From assembly GCA_954871525.1 (NCBI GenBank), contig OX940863.1:4936001-5000000 (forward strand): a DNA stretch of 64,000 nt, read 5' to 3'. Under the pieces are notes generated by a model that was given only the letters and a program-made list of their open reading frames with translations, did not search any database and was not told the origin of the DNA. Shown here in pieces: positions 10,630-23,900 of this stretch. The stretch's first letter is position 1; every line of letters begins with the position of its first letter. This DNA is from Parietaria judaica. Lineage: Eukaryota > Streptophyta > Magnoliopsida > Rosales > Urticaceae. Position numbers and translations under genes: made by a program.

Positions 10630-13600
10630 CTATCTGGCAACACCTGCCTTGACATTTTCACGGTCCAAGATGACGTTCAAGATCTTGCGAGGGACGAAAA
10701 TTCTTTTCTTCACCGACTTACCCTCCAGATATTTGGACAGCTTTTCATCCTGTAGTGCCAACTGAAAAGCCTCGTCCTCCGAGCACGTCTCCTCCACTTG
10801 AATGGTGCCACGTGTTTTCCCGTTGATCTGAACGGGTAAGACCACGGTGGTTTCCTTTAAGTACTCCGGATCAGCCTGCATTTGAGATGAAATTCGAGCT
10901 TCTCTATGAATTAACACTAAATATGTTAAGGATGTAAAATAGGTTGAGAATTAAAACATTGAACCAAGAAGTTATATAATGAGAAGGTGAGAGATTCCGA
11001 ACCTTTGGGAAAGGCTCGTAAGCCAATGACTCCAAATTGCCGAGACGAAACCATAGCTCCTCGGCCATGTGAGGCGCATACGGCGAGAGCAACAGAACGA
11101 ATGCTTCAATGATTGATTTTGGATGTTTATCCCACTGAAAAATGTTTACATACAGGCTAATAAGATATTTTAAACTGAAAAGTTAACGTTCATAAAAAAA
11201 TTGTCAAAAAACCGTTTACGAGACTCAAGAGGAAACAATAATAGTCCCCTTTCAAATTGCTAATACTTAATGTTGTAAAAGTATTCTACAAACCTTATAA
11301 GCTACATTAAGGAGTTCCATCATTGCCGAAATCCCAGTGTTGAAGCGAGTTGCTTCGATTTCCTCCGTTACCTGAAAATTAGAAGAAACATATTATTACA
11401 GGGAATCTACACAAATTAACAGAAATTATGAAGCGTAACTCTCCGTATCAAAATAAATGCAGATCGCTGAAAATAATGGAGAGAAAAATCGATCATGAGC
11501 AATCGTCCAATTCACCTTCGCAATGCACTTATGGAGAGACCGAAGTTGTTCCATTGTTGGTTTTTCATCGATGACCACTGTTCCGTCTTGAAAGGTGCCA
11601 TCGGGAGAGGGTGAACCAACAATCAACCTCCACGTTCTTCCCAAAAACCGATGAACTCCTTCGATTCCGCTAGTATTCCATGTCTTTGAATCTCTAAAAA
11701 GTGATTTAAAGTGAACATCAAATAAGGAGAATATCCCAGTTGATTAGTGAATTGTGTCACAACTAAGCTGTAAACCTAATATTGAAGAAAAACTTACCTA
11801 AGCGGGCCCATGAACATTTCATACAAACGGAGAGAATCGGCACCATACTCAAAAACCACATCATCGGGATTCACAACATTTCCTCTGCTTTTGCTCATTT
11901 TGTGGGCACGTGCAATTAAACGGATGTCGGGATTGTCTTTCAGGACGAAAAAGTCTCCAGATTTGATCACCTAGGGAAATCAGTTTTATTAGTTCAAAGG
12001 AAGAAAATAACATAATATACAGTTTTCTGTGTTTGAAAATTTACTTTTTCCTCTGGAATCTTTTCTTGATTGTATTCTGCTATTGTTTCCGCTGACTCCG
12101 AAGAGATAAAGTTTCCTTGTGAATCTTTGCAAGCCATGTATTGAACCTGCAGTTTTGGAGGATTAAATCTCAGTGACAAAGAAATGAACGTTCCCTTTTC
12201 AGCCAAACCATTTCTGAAAATAAAACTTACTTCGCCAAGAATAATTCCCTGGTTTATCACGCATTTGAACGGTTCTTTGGTAGATACGATCCCAATATCA
12301 TAGAGAACCTGAAATATCGAAGCGAAGAATTCTTGAATCACAAGCAAGATCACATTGAAGAATAAATTTATTTCACCATTTCTCAATTAGTAAACGAAAA
12401 CTACTAGCTAAGTTCATATATCACGTTACGAATTAACATTTTTGGGTCACAAACCTTGTGCCAGAACCTAGAATAGAGCAAATGAAGAACGGCGTGTTCA
12501 GCACCGCCAACATACACATCTACCGGGCCCCAATACCTGCAAAGGATCCACGAATTTTGAAAATTCTCACAACCGATTCATGGAAACAATTATAATAATT
12601 TTGTGTTAAAAGGTCATAACTTACTCTTCTTTTGACTTAGCAACCAGTTCTTCAGAATTCTTGGGGTCCATAAATCTCAAATAGTACCTAGGCATGAGTT
12701 AAAATGTAATAATATTATATGTGATTCACAAATATATCACAATGACGACTCGTCCTTTGATGGAAACAAACAGTTATCAAATTCGCCATGATAACACATG
12801 ATGACATGATTTAACAAAATATAATATTAACACTAACTGCTGAGAGGAAATCACTAGTACCAGCAAGAACCAGCCCACTGTGGCATCGTGCTTGTTTCTC
12901 GCCTAGCCGGTTTTCCAGATAAAGGATCTTTGGTTTTTACCTATTAATATAAACATTTCATATTGTTAGTTGAAACCATTTAAATAACAAAATATTTTAA
13001 AGAGACTAAAAGAATGAGAAGCAAATATAATTCAAGAAAAATAAACTGCGTTAGTATTTTGACTGGAAAATAGCTTTAATACATGTAACTCCAAAGAAAC
13101 TAGTACGTAAACTAAAATCATAAGATCTTACAGATAACTAGCTTCTATTGTATTTTCAATCTCTCACGAAATTCACACATTTTCCTACAGATAGACATAC
13201 CCATGAATCCGCTTTTGCAAGTGGAGGTTCTCCGGTTCCGGTAGGGGTAAAATCGTCCAACTCGGGTAGCTCTAGGGGCAGGTCCATTTCACGGATTGGA
13301 GCACCCTCACCTGAATCGTCAAAAAAAATGACAGGAATAGGTTCCCCCCAATAACGTTGCCGAGCAAAAAGCCAGTCTCTCAACTTAAAGTTGACCTGCA
13401 ACACATATTCGATCATGAGGAAATACATAAAGTTAGGTATTAGAGAGTATATGGAAAATAAATTCATTTACTTATTGTAATAGCTAATTATTTAGTTCCC
13501 TTGTGTATATGAATTTTTTAGATTCAATTTTTTAAAATAGTTGAATTAATGATAGAAAAAAAATCGTTATCCGGAAAATTACAGATCGATATTGAGATCA

Positions 13601-16600
13601 TACTATTAATCTGTAGTAGAAACGATTAAGAATTCAAGGATTTTATGAAGTACCTTTTTCTTTCCTTTTCCAGTTTTCTCAGCCCATTCAGTAACTTTGC
13701 AAACTGCTTCTTTGCTGGGCAAACCATTGATATCAAGTCCAAATGTTGAATTTGAAGAATTGATAGCCACTCCTTCGCCGGTGTAGACCTTTTCAGAGTC
13801 AACAAAATCTTTATTTTCTGGTGTCACAACCCTACGAATTGGTATGCCATATTTTAAAGCAAATTCGTAGTCCCGAGTGTCATGCGCAGGTACCGCCATA
13901 ATTGCGCCCGTTCCATAACTTCATTCACATAAAAAAATATATATTAAGGTAGAAACGAGCTTTTGAAATGTTAAAAGAATATTTTTCAAATTAAAATGCA
14001 AAAATTCACGATAAGGTAGTGTAACACCAATGAGAACAGACCTTCCTAATACGTAATCCGCCACCCATATTGGGATTGCTTCCCCATTAACTGGATTTCT
14101 TGCATAAACACCACTAAATACGCCGGTTTTCTCCTTCTGAAGCTCGGTCCTCTCGAGCTCACTCTTTCTTGAGGCAATATCTATGTATTCCTCCACCTAT
14201 ACTACGTAAGGTCCTATTATTAGAAACGAAATATATCCAAAAAATGAGAATATTAAGCAGTAAAATTAATACGGTACATGTGTACATACATTTTCTCTCT
14301 GGCTTTCTGTCATTAGGATCGGCAACAAAGGATGCTCGGGTGCCACGACTAAATATCTGCAGGCAAACACTCTTGATGAGTCCTAATCCCGGAATGAAGT
14401 CGAGACGCAAGAAGTTTATATGAAGCAAAGTCATCAAAATAGTATTTGAGATAGTACGTTGCTCCAAATATGGTGTCGGGTCTTGTTGTGTAGATCTTAA
14501 TCTTCCTGTCACTTTCCATTCCATCACTGTTAAGAACGGAAAACTCCATCTCAGCTCCTTCTGACCTCCCAATCCAGTTTCTCTGCATGTCTTTCACACT
14601 TTCAGGCCAGTCGAGCTCGTCTAAATCCTCAAGAAGACGGTCGGCATAAGCGGTGATCCTGAGCATCCATTGCCGCATGGGCTGCTTGGTAAACAAGGAC
14701 ACTGTAGAATTATAAAACCATCCAAATTATGGAATTACCCTTTATAAGTTTTTATGTGAATTTATTTGCTTGTAGAAACTGTACAAGTGTGAAGACGAAC
14801 ATACCTTTCTGATGACTGGATGACCACCACGCTCGCTAACACCATCTATCACCTCCTCGTTTGCTAGCACAGTGCCGAGAGCAGGACACCAGTTGACTGG
14901 CACTTCGGCCTGAGACCAAAAGTCAACTGTCTTATGATTCTGTGTACGAGGAAATGGTGAGATATGTGTGACATGTTAGATAGTAATTGACCTGATAAGC
15001 CAATCCTCTCTTTAAAAGCTGAAGAAAGATCCACTGTGTCCATCTATAATAGTCCGGTTCTGTTGTGGAAATTTCACGACTCCAGTCATACGAGAAGCCC
15101 AACGATTTAAGCTGCAAGGCGCGAATGAAATATTAGCTTGACGAGAACGAACTATACCATCCAGAAAAAACAAGAGAGAAACTTATTTTACATAAATTTG
15201 GTGTTAAATAGTTATCAATTTCTTTGAATAATAGAATCGTTATTCGTTTTTTGGTATAAAATCCACTAAACTGGATTGGACTTTAGAGACTTCGCTTTTC
15301 AAAAGACTCTTTGCAGAAACTACAGAACACAGAGAATAAACATTCACTCTACAAATAAATAAAAAGAGAGAAAATTTAGCGACCTGGGTCCGGAAGCGGT
15401 CAATGTTCTTCTGCGTCGTGAGCTTCGGGTGAGTTCCAGTCTGCAATTTAAACCGCCATCAACCGATGAAATCACCAATTCATCTCAAGGATCCAGAGGT
15501 GTAGTAAGCCAATATCCAAACAACTATCAAATGAGGTCCAATTGCAGAGAATGCCGAAATCCGCAATGAAAATGAACTAGCATAAACCACATTATAAGTC
15601 CATAAAGCAAACCTCGATTGCATATTGCTCTGCAGGCAATCCAAACGCGTCCCATCCCATAGGATGCAGAACATTGTACCCCTGCATTCGCCGGAACCTC
15701 GCCAGAATATCCGTGGCCGTGTATCCCAGCGGATGGCCAACGTGTAATCCAGCTCCACTAGAACAATTTCACCAACAACGACATCGCTTATTATCACCAG
15801 TGTTTTAAAAACCGGGGCACACCGCAGGAAAACCGCAAACCACGGGTATACAGGGTAAAACAGGCACACTCAGTTGCCATTTTACAAAATATGGCAGATA
15901 AACCGCAGGTAACCCGTATGCCATATAAATTCCTAAAAACTACATAAAAACCGCATAATAAAACCCCCCAAAAATTCGATAATTTTTCAATTAAATTTAT
16001 TTTAAAAAAATTATATTTCTTATAAATATATCTAAATACTATTATTTACGAAAACCCATAAAATATATTCTACAGCTTTACAGCCATACTCATTGCTTTG
16101 CGGTTTACCCATTCTTGTCGGTTTTTAAAATTCTTAAGATTATACGGAAACCCCATCTGTATGCCCGTTCCGCCTTCAATGTACCCGTAATCGGTTTGCG
16201 ATTTACGGACTTTTAAAATGCAAGAAACCAAATATCGAAACTTTTCATGAGAAAGGACGAACCTTGGATAAGGAAACATGTCAAGGACGTAGAATTTGGG
16301 CTTCGACGTGTCGACATCGTCAGGAGTCTGGAAAGTGGTCTTCTCCTCCCAGAATCGCTGCCATTTGGGCTCGATTTCATGGAAAGGGTACGCCCTTCTC
16401 GCTCCTCCTCCCGGCTGCTGATTCTCCTTCTGCTCTTCCCGCTCCAGCGAGCTCTGTATCGCTCCTCTGCTGAACCCTAGCTTCCCAGCACCGGAGATTT
16501 CAGAGCGCAATCTGAGAGCAGGAGAGGTTCTTCTGGCTTGACGGCTCCGAGGTTGAAGACGAAGCGCTCGCGCTGGGAGCTGCAGAGCCGCGCCGAAGCG

Positions 16601-16660
16601 AATCGGCGGCACGAGAAGCGCGTGGCTGCGGTGGCGCGTGTGGATAGAGTTCGAGTTCAT
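10630..16660 (-). CDS. EMB2369: Leucyl-tRNA synthetase, bacterial type, chloroplast/mitochondrial
   Basis: Class I synthetase charging organellar tRNA-Leu; homologue of Arabidopsis At4g04350 (EMB2369, embryo-lethal when lost). Twenty exons all join in frame to give 980 residues, close to the usual 970-980: 16263-16660, 15613-15757, 15384-15440, 14992-15111, 14805-14909, 14458-14681, 14290-14356, 14042-14196, 13654-13918, 13201-13395, 12861-12940, 12625-12687, 12455-12536, 12231-12308, 12045-12146, 11798-11970, 11516-11693, 11294-11371, 11003-11134 and 10630-10875. The N-terminus is Arg/Ser-rich with few acids, like a dual organelle transit peptide. HIGH-type motif HVGH is at about residues 138-141 and KMSKS at about 736-740, with the CP1 editing region between. 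ATG 16660 is chosen because upstream of it the open frame runs into a (GA)n tract. The C-terminal [14 protein letters not shown] block is present. Nothing is broken. Confidence 0.96.
15800..16215. mobile_element. hAT-like non-autonomous element in LeuRS intron 1
   Basis: Intron 1 carries an insertion whose ends pair (AGTGTTTTAAAAACCG at the left; CATTTTAAAAGTCCG read back from the right). Both subterminal regions are crowded with variants of AAACCGC and ACGGGTA. Dense short subterminal motifs are typical of hAT transposons, where transposase binds them. No 8-bp target duplication could be matched, so the class is inferred. Confidence 0.5.
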
Positions 16661-16669
16661 TGCGCATCG

Positions 16670-16670
<1 letters not shown>

Positions 16671-16697
<27 letters not shown>
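16671..16697 (-). promoter_or_regulatory. (GA)n/(CT)n tract in LeuRS 5' leader
   Basis: About 26 bp of alternating GA, ending about 10 bp upstream of the LeuRS ATG; on the mRNA strand it is a CT tract. Such tracts are common in plant 5' leaders and are GAGA-type sites for BASIC PENTACYSTEINE proteins. The JmjC gene has a similar tract, so this may be a general promoter feature here. Confidence 0.5.
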
Positions 16698-16701
<4 letters not shown>

Positions 16702-17339
16702 AGCAGAGAAAAGGAAACGGATGAGATAACGAATCCTCTTGGCGCTTAAAATTCGTTATGTTGTCGTTTGACAGTTGTCGTTTTTGTTTTTTATTATAGG
16801 TCCTCAAAAAATATGCAGATGTAGTCCTTCTGTTTTAGAATTATCAGATATGGTCCCTCCTTTATTTTTTTAGTGCATGTTTGGCCCTCCCTTTCGAATT
16901 TTAGCTTAAATAGACTCTGTTTTGTGATTTTTATATAGTCTACTCTTTTGACTGTCACTAATAAACAATTTTTTAATTTAAAAATATATAAAATATTTAT
17001 AGTATTTGTGAAATAATCTTAAATATTTTTCTAAAACTTTTTTTTATTTCTTTTTCAACAGAAAAATTGTTTAATTTTATGTTTGATCGTCAAAAAACTA
17101 GATCCATACTGAAATATGAAACTATAGCCTATTCTTTTAATTGTGGAATCTGAGGGGCTGAATCCGTACATCCCTCCTACATATTTTAAAACAAGTTTAT
17201 TTCTGTCACTTATACTCTAACAAACTTTATCATGTTTTGTTTTTTTATTTTAGGTCTCGAATCTCAATCTATGATTCTTTTTTTCTTTTTTTTAATGGAA
17301 TCTATTATTCTAAACATAGCTCTGGAGCACTAGATTAAT

Positions 17340-17793
17340 TGTTGGATACTTGGATTAGTAAGGCCTACGAATATTAGGTTTTAGTATGAGATGGGCTTGT
17401 GTGATCAAATAATATCTAAGCCCACTTATTTAGACCAAAACCCTACTTTTTCAAGTATATAAAGGATATGCATCTTTGTAGCCACTCGTTCAATGAGGAA
17501 TGGTCGAATTTTCCATCTCTATAGCCAAAAGGGAATGCTCTCTAGCCTCTAAAAGGAGACCTTGTATTCTCCTTAAGCATTTATCGGCGATAATGCGTGA
17601 CGGGTGTGCGACATTTTTAAAAAACACGGTGGACGACATAGAAACTTGAATTCAATTGGATTGAAGCATCGGGTTTGAAGAACTCGAAGATTGACACATT
17701 TGAAAAATCACCAAGAACGCGAAGAACACTTTGGATCACACCCCGTGGTAGAGTTTGACTTGATTACGACAAGAGGTATTATTCGGTACGACA
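17340..17793 (+). mobile_element. Possible degraded solo LTR (Copia-like)
   Basis: The segment opens TGTTGGATACTTGG and contains a TATA-like CAAGTATATAAAGG at about 17452, followed by text resembling an LTR leader (GGAGACCTTGTATTCTCC). A possible end is ...GTACGACA. The flanking five bases do not match (TTAAT versus TTCTA), and no primer-binding site or internal region follows. Boundaries and class are tentative. Confidence 0.35.
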
Positions 17794-17904
17794 TTCTATT
17801 ATTGAAAACCGTTAATAGAATCTAGTTTTTGGACTTTTCCCAGTGATTTCCAATCCTCTATATATACAATGTTTTGCACATCTTTTCAAGACAAAGATCT
17901 ATAG

Positions 17905-17982
<78 letters not shown>
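17905..17982. repeat. (TA)n microsatellite, about 78 bp
   Basis: Long uninterrupted TA run. It can form a cruciform and is likely to be length-variable and hard to assemble. Confidence 0.95.
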
Positions 17983-17987
<5 letters not shown>

Positions 17988-18335
17988 CTTTTAGGTTATG
18001 TTAGTGTAATACAAAAAAGGACATATAGTAGATCAAGAATAATCTCTAGATACTGTGAAGAAAACATGACTTTTAATGTAGAACGAAATTCGAAATAATG
18101 AATATATGAATCAATTATAGGTTATAGACCTTAGGCTTTGAAGTTATGCATTTCAATTGTTTAATAAAACTTCACATTTCTAAATCCAAATTGGAACAAG
18201 AGCGTCCTAATACTCAATAAATTAATAATCTTGATTAAATAATAATTTTATCCAGTTTTACTCAGCTAAATTAATAATTCGCTAAATTTATTATATCATA
18301 ATTTTTTTTAGAAGTATATAGGTATGTTTAAGAAA

Positions 18336-18745
18336 AACGTTATCAAGGCTTGCCTCAATGAGGCGTTAACAAAATAGTGATGAGGCTTACGCCTCACATG
18401 GAGAGATAAAGGCTTACGCTTTGACAACGCCTCATTGATTTAATTTAGCGCCTTGAGCGTGGTCGTATATATATATATATTATACTATCTTTATTTTCTT
18501 ACTTATTTTATCCTAAATTGTATCGTAGCAAAGTCAAAACCCTACTATATAGTTTTAAGTTTTTGAGTGTTTACGTTTTAGATACGACTTATTAAGGATT
18601 ATGCTATATTTCAAAAAAATTATTATATCTAATCTTATTTTTGTATTATTCTTAAATAATTATATTGTATTTATTAAGACTTACGCCTCAAGGCTATACG
18701 CCTTGAGGCACAGCGAGAAAACGCCTCGAGGCTTAAATACGTAAT
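18336..18745. mobile_element. GCCTYRAGGC-rich repeat element
   Basis: Two clusters (about 18347-18450 and 18680-18735) are packed with variants of AGGCTTACGCCTCA and GCCTTGAGGC in both orientations, separated by AT-rich sequence. A single related patch occurs at 23690-23720 in the JmjC intron. The layout, motif-dense ends and an empty centre, fits a non-autonomous hAT-like element. Exact ends were not resolved. Confidence 0.4.
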
Positions 18746-19858
18746 TTTGAACTTTGATATATAAATTAATAATTCAGTATAATAATAATAATAATAATAT
18801 TACATATATAATTATGTATTCACTATAAATAAAATATTAACATTGCATAACTAGTTGTGAAATAATCTTAAATAAAAATAAATTATACCATTTAACTAAT
18901 AATATAGTGGTTTAAAATATGATTATGAAATTTTTTGCCTATTTTGAAATTGTGTATCTTTCAACTTTAACTTTAAGCTTCCGCTAACATGAAAAAGGTC
19001 CGGTATTGTATTTTCGGGATGTAAAAAAATTATTCAAAGTGATCTTCGCTACATTTGCATCATTGCATGAAACAAGCTCCATTTTAGTATTATCATCTTC
19101 AAACTATGTATAATAATTACAATATTCTTGGCATGTTATATAGGGATTTATTTTTCTCAAAATATAATGATTATATATAACTAATACTTTCTAAATTAAT
19201 AATTCGATAATTTAATAAACTGTGATGGTCCCAACATTATTAATTTATAGAGGTTTTACTGTGATACTCTAAAATAATGTGTTTGATCTTTGTTGATTAG
19301 TTAAGGGTGATTTGTAATGTGTTTGAACGATTTTATATTCAAATTTCAAACTTTGAGCTTTAACAACAGATTGTAACCCTCGTTTGAAGCTTGTCTAACC
19401 GACGGTTTCATATCGTTGTTTGAACCCCTTTCAAACGACGGAATTCGGTCCGTTGTTAGAGCACCAAACGACCCTAGTTCCAATGATGACAAAAATGTCC
19501 TTGGAACTTTCAACAACCGTTAAAATAGTAGTTTAAAGTTAAACCCAGTTGTTTACTAGTGATAATACTATATGATAGTAAATTAGGGGTGTACCATTGC
19601 AAATTCGGTACACCCTAAAATACGAGCGGCTTAATCAATTTTTAGATTTTGAAACCCTATAACTTTATTTATTTATCGTACAATAGATCTCTTTTACCTT
19701 GATGTCATTAAAATTACAGTGTAAAAGCATATAATATTATTGGCTAATATTTCATGTTATATTTACAATAAATACTTAAAGAAAAAAGATCAACCTCCAC
19801 TTATATAAAAGGAGAGATGGAACGCAAAAACACCTCACACCTCAATAGATGGATCTAC

Positions 19859-20503
19859 TAGGGGTGAGCCTTTTAGACCTATCCAGATGATTCAAATCAA
19901 CTTGGTTAGATTCAGCTTCAATTTAACCTGCCTAATCCACCTCGCTTAATATTTGGTTGAACTGGTCGGACTCGCTATTCTTTGGGGTCGGGTCCAATGG
20001 GTTTGGGTTGGGTCTTAGGCCCGACCAATATAATTATTATATATTTATATTATTATTTTTCTCAATTTTACTCTAATAGTACAATCTTTAGTCTTTCTCA
20101 TATCTCTCATTCGATGATTGTTCAATCACTCATTTTCAAATCTCACACAACTTTTAGTTTTCATTTGAGATCTAGTTAGTAATAATTAATTCGTATTTGA
20201 ATACGTCTAAATTGATTTAAATATGTTTGAAAGTGAGTTGCAATACTAAGTAATTTAAAATATTTTTATAATTTTCATTCGGTGTTTCTTGTTAGGCTGA
20301 TTTGAGTTGTTTGTTTCAAATACCTATAGAATTTCATTTAGTGTATGTTTATTTGATCGATGAATTTTTTTTATTCGAGTATCATCGGGTGTGTTTGGAT
20401 TGGGCTCTCTAAAATATTAGGCTGGATTGAGCTTATTTTTGTTAACCCGAGGTCAGATTGAGTTAGAGCCTCAGGACGGCCCAATCCAACTCATGCACCC
20501 CTA
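19859..20503. mobile_element. hAT-like non-autonomous element
   Basis: 645 bp bounded by perfect 8-bp inverted ends TAGGGGTG / CACCCCTA. Inside, clustered phrases such as GGGTCGGGTCCAATGGGTT near the left and GGCCCAATCCAACTC near the right resemble subterminal repeats. No transposase reading frame was found and the expected 8-bp target duplication is not conserved (GGATCTAC versus AGTCGTCT). Confidence 0.5.
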
Positions 20504-20980
20504 AGTCGTCTAATGGTAAGGGTGATACTTGAAATCTTAATCATTCAAAGTCAGTTTTCCTCTCGATCAATAATGTCAGGGCTCAGTTATGACTAATCGA
20601 GTGTAGCCGAATATTACGGTCGTAAAAAATAAAAATACCATTAGACCAAGCCAAATGTTAAGAACTCTTTTGAGATATCTGCAACAGAAGTATTAAGGAT
20701 TAAGTCAAACGGGGATGTATACTTTTGTTGTAAATATCCCATCTCCTTCTAATCAAAGTGTGTAAAGCAACAAAACTAGTAAGCATGAAACACCAACATC
20801 TCAATTGCCAATTTGATAAATGTGCATAATTCTAAACTATCAGCGAAGCCATTTAGAATAAAACTTGTAAATCAGCAACCATGGGAAAACTTTGACATCT
20901 TTTGCAAAATGACCACAATAGATTGCACTTGTATGTATGGCACCAAAAATAGGGAAAATCCTAATAAACATAAAGAACTT

Positions 20981-23900
20981 CTAAAACTCGTATCCCAATT
21001 CTTTCAAAGCATTGATCGACTCATTAGCTGCATACAGCACCATTTTCTTGATCTGCTCAATCATAGAAGGAATGCTCATCAAATTTAAAAAAAATGAATC
21101 ATAATATCAAGCAGAGATAAAAGGTTTGTGATTGTACCTCTAATTTGTCTTCTCTGGCTCTGTGGTTCTTCGGAAGCTGCCTGAACTCTTTGGCCAAACG
21201 GAGGCATTCTTCGATGTTTTCCGGTGAGACAAAGTCAACGGCGACTTTGGTACACGACTGCGCGGAAGTACGATTTTAACGCATATCGATTTAAGGCATT
21301 ATTACAAATTAAAAGGGAAGAGTAGAATTGATTAAGAATAATAAAGCACCTTAAGATTTCTAACTTGGTGAGGACATCCGGCCGGAATAAACACAGCTTC
21401 TCCGAGTCTTTGCTCAAACGTCCATGGCTCAATTCCTGAGACGAAAATTATTAACTTTTGTAAAAAAAAAAAAAGCATATATTATATTAAATTATGGACC
21501 AAGGTAGACAAAATATTCAAATGTACAAACGCAAATACAATTAGTCTTAAACATTCAGATTTATATGCAAAATATTAATACTTAAATATGTATTCAGATC
21601 TCTAAATCCAAATAAATGAAAGGAAGAGAATTGGTGAAAGGAAATAACTTTGTGGAAAGTAACTGCAAAATGATTTTTTTTTAAAAGGTACACATTTTTT
21701 TATCACCTATATTTTGCCATGTAACAGATCACTTTGCAATAACATGGCAGACTTTGAATATTTTTGTTATAATTTTAAAAAAAATTAAGAGCATATATTT
21801 ACTTAACCAGTTTTAGTTAAAAAAAAAAACATATATAAGCTACACATTGCCACTAACCTCTCCGATGAATAACAAAGGGATGATCGCAGCTAAAGTATTT
21901 ACATTATGACCAACTCAGATGGCAAGGCTTAAAATGAAGAAGAAAAAATAAAAGCAAAAACACTCAAAATCAACTAATGTGAGCGGTATATTTTTTTGTC
22001 CAATATTTTTTTTGTCAAAATTTAAATATGAGAAAATGCTTAGATAATTGGATAGGCAAGTAAAGTGGAAAGTATAATTCAAAACCACTGCTAAAAAATT
22101 AAACGACATCCATAAAAAGATGGACAAAAAAATAAGTTGTCTTACATTTGTTGTCTTAAGAGTATTTTTTTTTTAATTTAAAACTACTGTCATCTAAGTA
22201 GATTAAAATATGAGTACTTTACCGTAATTATCCACAAATGAAATTAATGGATAGCTTAACGCGAATCCAATTTTGACATTTTTTTAATTGGGTGACACTA
22301 TTGGCCAAGATTACATGTACTCGTATTACAAGATAAGAAAAGCGGCATTATTGACCGCAAGCACTATCGGCCAAGATTACAAATATTATGCGTCTCAAGG
22401 GACTGAACTGGGACTTTATGAAGAGTCTTATTGTAGAGGATTTACCACTAAGCCAAACAAGCTTGGTTAATTTTGGCTTTTTTCTAAAGTATGTCATATT
22501 GCAATACATGGTGTTCTTTTATAAAATTTTGGTCAAAGTGCTATTTTACTAACAAATTTTAACTACTTAAAAACACCTAAATAAAAAGGCCCGATTAATT
22601 TATTTAAGGGTTAATGATGGCGAAAATACCCAAAGTTTGATCAAAGAACCCCTCGTGTACCCAAAGTTTAAAAATGATGACAAAAATATCCAAAGTCACA
22701 TTTAGGGAGTTGACCACTCCATTCTCGTAACGTTGTTAACTTACATGTTAACTCTGACCACGTAGACAAATCAGTTTTGTTAAGTGTAATCATCATTACG
22801 GGTTCAATTCGTTGTATTAAATAGTATTAGCTAGGGGTTTAATTCGTAATTTTGTCGTAAACGAGCCTGATGTGAGCTCGTCCACGTGGCAGCAATAGTT
22901 ATGTCAGCATCTCACGTTTGTCTGTGTGGCCTAAGTTAACAGATAAGTTAACGACGTTACGAGAATGGAGTGGTCAACTCCCCAAATGTGACTTTGGGTA
23001 TTTTTACCACCATTTTTAAACTTTGGGTACACGAGGGTTCTTTAACCAAACTTTGAGTATTTTTGCCGTCATTAACCCATTTATTTAATGCCTTTTTTAT
23101 TAGGTCTCTTGCTCTTTAGTTTAAAAAGCTCATGTGAAAAACCCAAATAATCATTTAACCTAAAACCCTAATATGGGATGCGTTTGATTTGGCTTAAAGT
23201 GTCATGTTTTTGTTTTTAAAATAAGCTAAACTACTTTTCAAGTGTTTGGTAAAATAAATTTTACTATTTTACAAAAACACAAAAGCGATTTTAGATTTTT
23301 GAACATGGGTCGTAAAAGCTATGATTCGTAGTTTTTGATTTTTTCTAAAAACAAAAATACGGTTTTAGCCTCTTTTAGTTTTTTTATCCTAAATATTTTT
23401 TTTTACTAAACGCTAAATCAATTTTTGTTATCAACAACTGTTTTGTAAACATAAAACAATTTACCACACACCTGTCAATTTAAAAAAAAAACAGTCTTTC
23501 TTAAAACTGAATTAAAAATATATTTTTTAAATTAAATTGTGCCAAACAAGCCCATTATCTTCTCTTTCCTTTCCCTCTCTATCTCACGCAACCCCTCCTT
23601 TTCCCTCCATACCTCTTCCTCCCTCAGTGAACTACCAAAAAAAAATGCATTTTAAGGCCAAAACATGCCTTTCCAGCCATAAACTAAGGCTCAAGCCTCA
23701 ACGCCTCAAGGGCGCGTTCTACCTTAGAGCGGCCAGCTCATGCGCTTCAGCCATGGAAAGGGGTACGCCTCACCCAGAACGGTTTACGATCAACCAACCT
23801 GTAAATCGATCCGGATATAGAGACCAAACTCTACTACAACAAAAACAAAAAGATAGAAAAACAAGGACTACTCATTAAAGAGAGCCAACCCAATCTCTCG

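Larger units (their letters stand above)
16661..20980. other. 4.3 kb intergenic region between LeuRS start and JmjC gene end
   Basis: No gene seen. Contents: a (GA)n tract next to the LeuRS start, an LTR-like segment (17340-17793), a long (TA)n run (17905-17982), a motif-rich repeat (18336-18745), a hAT-like element (19859-20503), and AT-rich DNA. Around 16800-17160 there are short phrases such as GGTCCCTCCTTT that look like an eroded element. The open frames here are short and repeat-derived. Confidence 0.6.

Noticed and set aside
17340..17793. Full LTR retrotransposon
   Set aside because: Only one LTR-like segment, no primer-binding site, no gag/pol text and no matching 5-bp duplication; kept only as a low-confidence LTR fragment.
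20813..21088. Plus-strand frame of 91 codons
   Set aside because: Antisense of the last JmjC exon (20981-21052) and its UTR.
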